In this document: piece after piece, positions 59,538 to 64,000 of the stretch | Layout of the letters: every line of letters begins with the position of its first letter | Position numbering within the stretch: position 1 is the first letter of the stretch | Assembly: GCA_900466745.1 (NCBI GenBank) | Contig: UBNE01000017.1 | Location: 25,471 to 89,470, forward strand | Reading direction: 5' to 3' | Source of the DNA: Hyphomicrobiales bacterium | GTDB lineage: Bacteria > Pseudomonadota > Alphaproteobacteria > Rhizobiales > Beijerinckiaceae | Length of the DNA: 64,000 nt | Notes under the pieces: generated by a model | Seen by the model: the letters and a program-made list of their open reading frames with translations, nothing else | What the model was told of the DNA's origin: nothing | Databases searched by the model: none | Program-made: the position numbers and the translations under genes

Positions 59538-60541
59538 CGGGCCGCTCCCCTGCCGATGCCGGCGAGACGCCCGGCGACGGCCTTGACGCCGCCATGGATG
59601 ATCTCGCGTCCGCCGAGCACGAAGAGCACCAGGAAGAGCCCGATCCAGAACATCCAGTATTGCGGCGTGAAGGTCGCGATCGCGTCCTGGAGCAATTTGA
59701 AGGCGATGGCGCCGATGAGCCCGCCATAGAGATAGCCGGCACCGCCGATGATCAGCACCAGCATCAGATCGGCCGAGCGGTGGAAATCGAGCACGTCGAG
59801 CGAGACGAACTGGGTGGTCTGGGCGAGCAGCGCGCCGGCCGCCCCGGCATAGGTCGCGGCGATCGTGTAGGCGGCGGCGAGGCGGCGCGCATTCGGCACG
59901 CCCGAGGCGGAAGCCCTGAGCGGGTTGTCCCGGATCGCGCGCAGCGAGAGCCCGAAGGGCGAATGCACCACCCGCCGCGCCACCAGGAACAGCGTAAAGA
60001 GCACGCAGAGCGAATAGAGATAGGCGGTGCGGCCGAAGATGTCGAAATCGAACAGGCCCAGCACCGGCCCCATGACGACGCCCTGCAGCCCGTCGGCGCC
60101 GCCGGTGAGCCAGCCGAGGGAGTTCGCCAGCTCGTAGAGGATCAGCGCCACGCCGAGCGTGATCATCAGCCGGGTGAGGTCGGTGCCGCGCAGCACCAGC
60201 GGGCTGGTGACGAGGCCGAGCAGCCCGGCGGCCGCCATGCCGGCGGCAAGCCCGGCCAGCGGATCGCCGCCGACATGCTTGGCGAAGAGCCCCGCCGCAT
60301 AGGCGCCCGTGCCGAGGAAGGCTGCATGCCCCAGCGAGACGATGCCGGCATAGCCGAGGATCAGGTCGAGCGAGAGCGCGAACAAGGCGAGGATCGCGAT
60401 CTCGTTGAGCAGCAGGAGCTGGCTCGGGAACAGCAGGAAGGCGGCGAAGGCCAGGCACCAGAAGGCGATCTCGGCCGGATGCCAGCGGCGGCCGGCATGG
60501 AGCGCCTGCCTGACACGGCTCTCGAAGGTCTCGGCCCTCAT
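59534..60541 (-). CDS. LivM-type permease (cluster B)
   Basis: 335 residues, about nine hydrophobic segments, with LDLILGYAGIVSLGHAAFLGTGAY (about 57-80) and the coupling loop SPFGLSLRAIRDNPLRASASG. The reading frame is open far upstream, but the ATG at 60541, overlapping the livH stop by four bases, gives the family N-terminus. Confidence 0.93.
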   Translation of the reverse strand: MRAETFESRVRQALHAGRRWHPAEIAFWCLAFAAFLLFPSQLLLLNEIAILALFALSLDLILGYAGIVSLGHAAFLGTGAYAAGLFAKHVGGDPLAGLAAGMAAAGLLGLVTSPLVLRGTDLTRLMITLGVALILYELANSLGWLTGGADGLQGVVMGPVLGLFDFDIFGRTAYLYSLCVLFTLFLVARRVVHSPFGLSLRAIRDNPLRASASGVPNARRLAAAYTIAATYAGAAGALLAQTTQFVSLDVLDFHRSADLMLVLIIGGAGYLYGGLIGAIAFKLLQDAIATFTPQYWMFWIGLFLVLFVLGGREIIHGGVKAVAGRLAGIGRGAAR

Positions 60542-61395
60542 GCGCGGACCCTCGCGAACAGCCCGTGCGGGCGGGTGATCAGCAGCACGACCATCAGCGC
60601 ATAGATGATGAAGGCGCCGATCTCCGGCACCAGGTACTTGCCGATGACATCCGCCACGCCGAGCAGCATCGCGGCGAAGAAGGGGCCGGTGATGCTCGAC
60701 GTGCCGCCGACGGTGACGACGATCAGGAAGTAGATCATGAATTTCAGCGGAAAGCTCGGGTCGAGCCCCATCAGTTCGATGCCGAGCGCGCCGCCCAACC
60801 CCGCCAGCCCGCAGCCCAGCGCGAAGGTCAGCGCGAACAGCCGGTTGACCGGAATGCCGAGCCCGCGCGCCACCCGCGCATCGTCGACGGCGGCGCGCAG
60901 CCGGCTGCCGAAGCGGGTGCGGGTGAAGCCCCATTGCAGCGAGACGGCGAGTAGGCCGCAGATCGCGATGACGAAGAGCCGGTAGCGGCCGATGCCGATG
61001 CCGGCGACCTCGAAGCGCCCCTGCAGCCAGGGCGGCAGATGCATGAACTGCTGGGTCGAGCCCATCAGCCAGTCGGTACCGGCCACCGCCATGAAGACCA
61101 GCCCGATCGAGAACATCACCTGGTCGAGATGACTCTTGCCGTACATCGGCCGGTAGATCAGCCGCTCCAGCACGACCCCGACCAGCGCCGCCGCCAGGAA
61201 GGCCAGCGGCAGGCTTGCCAGGAACGGCACGCCCAGCCGCTGCATCGCCTGCACGGCGACATAGCCGCCGAGCATGGCGAAGGCGCCGTGGGCGAGGTTG
61301 ACGAAATTCATCAGCCCCATGGTCACGGAGAGCCCGCAGCCGAGGACGAAGAGCACCATCCCATAGGCGATGCCGTCGAACAGGATCGTCAGCAT
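60538..61395 (-). CDS. LivH-type permease (cluster B)
   Basis: 285 residues, about eight hydrophobic segments, with GLMNFVNLAHGAFAMLGGY (about 29-47) and the GLGIPVNRLFALTFALGCGLAG coupling region. The ATG at 61395 gives MLTILFDGIAYG; codons upstream belong to a palindromic repeat. Confidence 0.93.
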   Translation of the reverse strand: MLTILFDGIAYGMVLFVLGCGLSVTMGLMNFVNLAHGAFAMLGGYVAVQAMQRLGVPFLASLPLAFLAAALVGVVLERLIYRPMYGKSHLDQVMFSIGLVFMAVAGTDWLMGSTQQFMHLPPWLQGRFEVAGIGIGRYRLFVIAICGLLAVSLQWGFTRTRFGSRLRAAVDDARVARGLGIPVNRLFALTFALGCGLAGLGGALGIELMGLDPSFPLKFMIYFLIVVTVGGTSSITGPFFAAMLLGVADVIGKYLVPEIGAFIIYALMVVLLITRPHGLFARVRA

Positions 61396-61453
61396 GCGTC
61401 CTGCACCTGCTCGGCCGGAAATGCCGGTCTCGTCCTGGCTGGACAAGCCACCG

Positions 61454-61549
61454 TCCTTGCGCGGAGCGAAGCGACGAAGCCATCCAGGGGCGGCAGGGCG
61501 CGAGGTTTCAACCCAGCCCCCTGGCTTGCGTCGCTTCGCGGGCAATGAC
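61454..61549. repeat. REP-like inverted repeat between binding-protein and livH genes (cluster B)
   Basis: CGAAGCGACG (61467-61476) pairs with CGTCGCTTCG (61529-61538), and CCAGGGGC (61484-61491) with GCCCCCTGG (61516-61524). Related to the element at 11266-11388. It lies at the same operon position as the repeat at 44886-45030. Confidence 0.75.
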
Positions 61550-61555
61550 GGTTCT

Positions 61556-62731
61556 TCACTTGCGGGCCTTCACCGGGTCCTTGACGTCCTTGATCGTCTC
61601 GAACTCGACATTGTGGAGCTCGGAGCCGACCTTCTGCGTCTTGCGGACATAGATGTTCTGGATGATGTCGCGGGTCTCGGGGTCGATCTTCACCGGCCCG
61701 CGCACGCTCTCCCAGGAGGCGCCCTTCATCGCCGCGATCAGCTTGTCGCCGCTGGAATCGCCCTTGGTCGCCTCCAGCGCCTTGGCGACGAGCTTCATGC
61801 CGTCATAGCCGCCCACCGCCATGAAGTTCGGCCGCATGCCGGCATTCGCCTTCTGGAAGGCCGCGACGAACTCCTTGTTCGCCGGGCTGTCATGCGCCGC
61901 CGAATAGTGATGCGTGGTGATGGTGCCGAGCGCGACGTCCCCGATGCCCTCGAGGATGTCGTCGTCGACCACGTCGCCGGGGCCGATCAGCTTGACGCCG
62001 GCCTTGTCGAGGCCGCGCTCGACGAACTGCTTCATGAACTGCGCCCCGACGCCGGAGGGCACGAAGACGAAAAGCGCGTCCGGCTTGGCCTCGGAGACGC
62101 GCTGGAGGAAGGGTGCGAAATCGGGATTGCGCAGCGGCACGCGCACGCTCTCGACCGTGCCGCCGGCCTGCTTGAACCGGCCGGCGAAGGAGGTCTCGGC
62201 GTCGATGCCCGGCCCGTAATCGGTGACGACGGTGAAGACCTTCCTGATGCCGTTCTTGGCGGCCCAGTCGGCCATCGGCTCGGAGGCCTGCGGCAGGGTG
62301 AAGGAGGTGCGCACGATATAGGGCGAGGCCTCGGTGATCGAGGCGGTCGCCGCCGCCATCACGATCTCCGGCACCTTGGCCTGGGTCGCGATCTGGGCCG
62401 TCGCCATGGCGAGCGGCGTCAGGCCGAAGCCGGCCAGCACCGCGACCTTGTCGTTGACCACCAGCTCCTGCGCGAGGCGGCGCGTCGCATCGGCATTGCC
62501 GGCGTCGTCCTTGAGGATGACCTCGAGCTTGCGCCCGCCATGCACCGCCCCTTCCCTGGCGAGGAAGAGCTTCACCGCCGCGTCGATCTGCTTGCCGGTC
62601 GAGGCGAAGGGCCCCGTCATCGGCAGGATGAGGCCGATCTTCACCGCCTCCTGCGCCAGCGCGTATCCGCTCGTCGAAGCGGCCAGCGCCAGTCCGAGCA
62701 TGCCACCCAATACCGTCCTGCGATGCGTCAT
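61556..62731 (-). CDS. Branched-chain-type ABC transporter, periplasmic binding protein (cluster B)
   Basis: 391 residues. Signal peptide 1-26 (HRRTVLGGMLGLALAASTSGYALA), then a type I binding fold: VKIGLILPMTGPFASTGKQIDAAVKLFLA, VLAGFGLTPLAMA and AVGGYDGMKLVAKALE. The family includes binding proteins for aromatic acids. ATG at 62731 follows GGGGAAGGAAC. Located between the GalC-type aldolase and livH. Confidence 0.92.
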   Translation of the reverse strand: MTHRRTVLGGMLGLALAASTSGYALAQEAVKIGLILPMTGPFASTGKQIDAAVKLFLAREGAVHGGRKLEVILKDDAGNADATRRLAQELVVNDKVAVLAGFGLTPLAMATAQIATQAKVPEIVMAAATASITEASPYIVRTSFTLPQASEPMADWAAKNGIRKVFTVVTDYGPGIDAETSFAGRFKQAGGTVESVRVPLRNPDFAPFLQRVSEAKPDALFVFVPSGVGAQFMKQFVERGLDKAGVKLIGPGDVVDDDILEGIGDVALGTITTHHYSAAHDSPANKEFVAAFQKANAGMRPNFMAVGGYDGMKLVAKALEATKGDSSGDKLIAAMKGASWESVRGPVKIDPETRDIIQNIYVRKTQKVGSELHNVEFETIKDVKDPVKARK

Positions 62732-62784
62732 TGCCGTTCCTTCCCCTGCTCTGGCCCGTTCTTCCAAGCCGTTCTTCGTTCGTC

Positions 62785-63468
62785 TCAATCGTCGTCGCGA
62801 TAGACCAGGCCCGCCTTGGCGAGGCCGTCGCGCATAGCGTACATGTCCAGTCCCAGCTCGCCAGAGGCGAGACGCCGGCGCTTCTCCTCCTCGGCGGCCT
62901 CGCGCTGGCGTGCCGCCGCCGCGACCGCCTCGGCCTCCAGCCGCGGCACCACCATGACCCCGTCGTCATCGGCGACGACGACGTCGCCGGGATGGACCAG
63001 CGCCCCGGCGCAGACCACCGGCACATTGACCGAGCCCAGCGTCGCCTTGACCGTGCCCCTGGCCGAGATCGCCCGCGACCAGACCGGGAAGCCCATCCCG
63101 CTCAGCACGCGCACGTCGCGCACCCCGGCATCGATGACGAGGCCGACGCCGCCGCGCGCCCTGAGCGAGGTCGCGAGCAGGTCGCCGAACATGCCATCCG
63201 TGTTGTCGGTGGTGCAGGCGACGACCAGCACGTCGCCCGGCTGCACCTGCTCGATCGCGACATGGATCATCCAGTTGTCGCCGGGCTGGGCGAGCACGGT
63301 GACGGCCCCGCCGGCGATCTGCGCGCCGGCATAGATCGGCCGCATATAGGGCTTCATCAGCCCGCTCCGGCCCATCGCCTCATGGGTGGTCGAGACGCCG
63401 AGCTCCCTGAGATCGGCCATGGCGGCGGCGGGCGCGCGCTTTTTCGTGCGGATCACGACGGGGGTCAT
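62785..63468 (-). CDS. 4-Carboxy-4-hydroxy-2-oxoadipate aldolase / oxaloacetate decarboxylase (GalC/LigK type)
   Basis: 227 residues, RraA-like fold of class II pyruvate aldolases. The catalytic pair is R117-D118 in [43 protein letters not shown] and [12 protein letters not shown] are family motifs. It splits 4-carboxy-4-hydroxy-2-oxoadipate into pyruvate and oxaloacetate at the end of gallate and protocatechuate 4,5-cleavage routes. The ATG overlaps the stop of the upstream hydratase gene by four bases, matching the adjacent pathway step. Confidence 0.93.
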   Translation of the reverse strand: MTPVVIRTKKRAPAAAMADLRELGVSTTHEAMGRSGLMKPYMRPIYAGAQIAGGAVTVLAQPGDNWMIHVAIEQVQPGDVLVVACTTDNTDGMFGDLLATSLRARGGVGLVIDAGVRDVRVLSGMGFPVWSRAISARGTVKATLGSVNVPVVCAGALVHPGDVVVADDDGVMVVPRLEAEAVAAAARQREAAEEEKRRRLASGELGLDMYAMRDGLAKAGLVYRDDD

Positions 63469-64000
63469 GCCAGCGCCTCCAGCGCTTCCGGGAACAGCCG
63501 CTGATAGGCCTCGCCATAGGTCATCGCCTTGCCGGAGTTGCGCCCGCCCTGCATGCCGCGGTTCAGCGCCACGCGGGTATAGTATTCCCACAGATGCTTC
63601 TGCGCCGCGAGGATCTCGAAGGCCTTGCGCTTCTGCTCCCAGACCTCGTCGATGTTGAGGATGACGTTCGGCTTGAAGTTGCATTGCTCGGGCTGGTGCG
63701 GCTCGAACAGGAAGACCGGGGGGGCGGCATAGGCGCGGCCCGGATCGGGCTTGTGCCCGGCCGCCTGCGCGATGATGCGCGCCTCCTGGGCGAAGCGCGT
63801 CGCCTCGGGATGGTCGACATTGTAGGGGTCTTCCAGCGCATGGGTCAGCACGAAGCGCGGGCCCAGCTCATGGAAGATGTCGATCGCCCGGTCGAGCATT
63901 TCGGGGGTGGTGCGCAGCGGATAGTCCCCGGCATCCATGAACTCGATCTCGGCGCCGAGCAGTTCCGCCGCGGCTTGCGCCTCCTCGCGGCGCTGCGCCT
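63465..64000 (-). CDS. PIG-L family protein, probable 4-oxalomesaconate hydratase (GalB type); 5' end outside window
   Basis: Partial: the last 178 codons; the N-terminus with the main zinc motif is outside the window. The visible part has [33 protein letters not shown] with the DHPE zinc-site segment, and [17 protein letters not shown] proteins are usually deacetylases, but GalB-type members hydrate 4-oxalomesaconate to the substrate of the GalC aldolase, which is the next gene with an ATGA overlap. That pairing supports the hydratase assignment. Confidence 0.85.
   Translation of the reverse strand, partial: AQRREEAQAAAELLGAEIEFMDAGDYPLRTTPEMLDRAIDIFHELGPRFVLTHALEDPYNVDHPEATRFAQEARIIAQAAGHKPDPGRAYAAPPVFLFEPHQPEQCNFKPNVILNIDEVWEQKRKAFEILAAQKHLWEYYTRVALNRGMQGGRNSGKAMTYGEAYQRLFPEALEALA

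Overview
This 64 kb window is a high-GC, densely coded bacterial chromosome segment. Its gene content and conserved gene orders point to an alphaproteobacterium of the order Hyphomicrobiales. The orders are argH-lptM-lysA-TIGR02302 with divergent tlpA, purL-bolA-grxD, and N-formylglutamate amidohydrolase-cpdR-tRNA-Val, plus an RpoH/ROSE-type small heat-shock gene and an mmgR/suhB-type small RNA. A Bosea-like genus is my best guess, but that is inference. I see no phage, transposase, CRISPR or plasmid replication genes.

Layout. Positions 1-6020 hold lysine and arginine biosynthesis (lysA, argH), a LptM-type lipoprotein, a large TIGR02302 membrane protein cut by the window edge, and the periplasmic thioredoxin TlpA. 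Positions 6100-10070 hold a secreted protein of unknown function with an internal duplication, an orphan NodU-type carbamoyltransferase, a DUF1272 zinc protein and a zeta-toxin-like kinase. Positions 10088-17228 hold the purL-bolA-(unknown exported protein)-grxD block, a thioesterase and methyltransferase pair, and divergent galU/galE. Positions 17367-31318 hold rnk, an MltB-type lytic transglycosylase, a DUF459 SGNH hydrolase, an ABC-F ATPase, the two glutamate synthase subunits, a threonine aldolase and a proline-rich exported protein. Positions 31507-40736 hold hsp20 with its RNA thermometer, a lysophospholipase-like hydrolase, hisN, the sRNA, cpdR, tRNA-Val(GAC), and divergent opgG and a GH3 beta-glucosidase.

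The two most interesting blocks are catabolic. Cluster A (40756-54238) has a LysR regulator divergent from a DapA-family lyase, a 3-hydroxyanthranilate 3,4-dioxygenase with all metal ligands, a complete branched-chain-type (Liv) ABC importer, a formamidase-like alpha/beta hydrolase with an extra N-terminal domain, an aspartate dehydrogenase and an aldehyde dehydrogenase. A second LysR and a bile-acid-symporter-like transporter follow. The ACMS decarboxylase of the known 3-hydroxyanthranilate route is not present here, so the pathway may be a new variant. Cluster B (55875-64000, minus strand, continuing off the right edge) has a PIG-L hydratase of GalB type, a GalC/LigK-type aldolase, a second complete Liv importer, a short MetE-like zinc methyltransferase and a catechol 2,3-dioxygenase-type extradiol enzyme. 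Together they look like import, ring cleavage and lower-pathway steps for an aromatic acid, perhaps a methoxylated one.

Intergenic spaces carry several families of REP-like inverted repeats. In both Liv operons one such hairpin sits exactly between the binding-protein gene and the first permease gene, as in classic cases of differential mRNA stability. All start codons were chosen from sequence context alone. No homology search was run.
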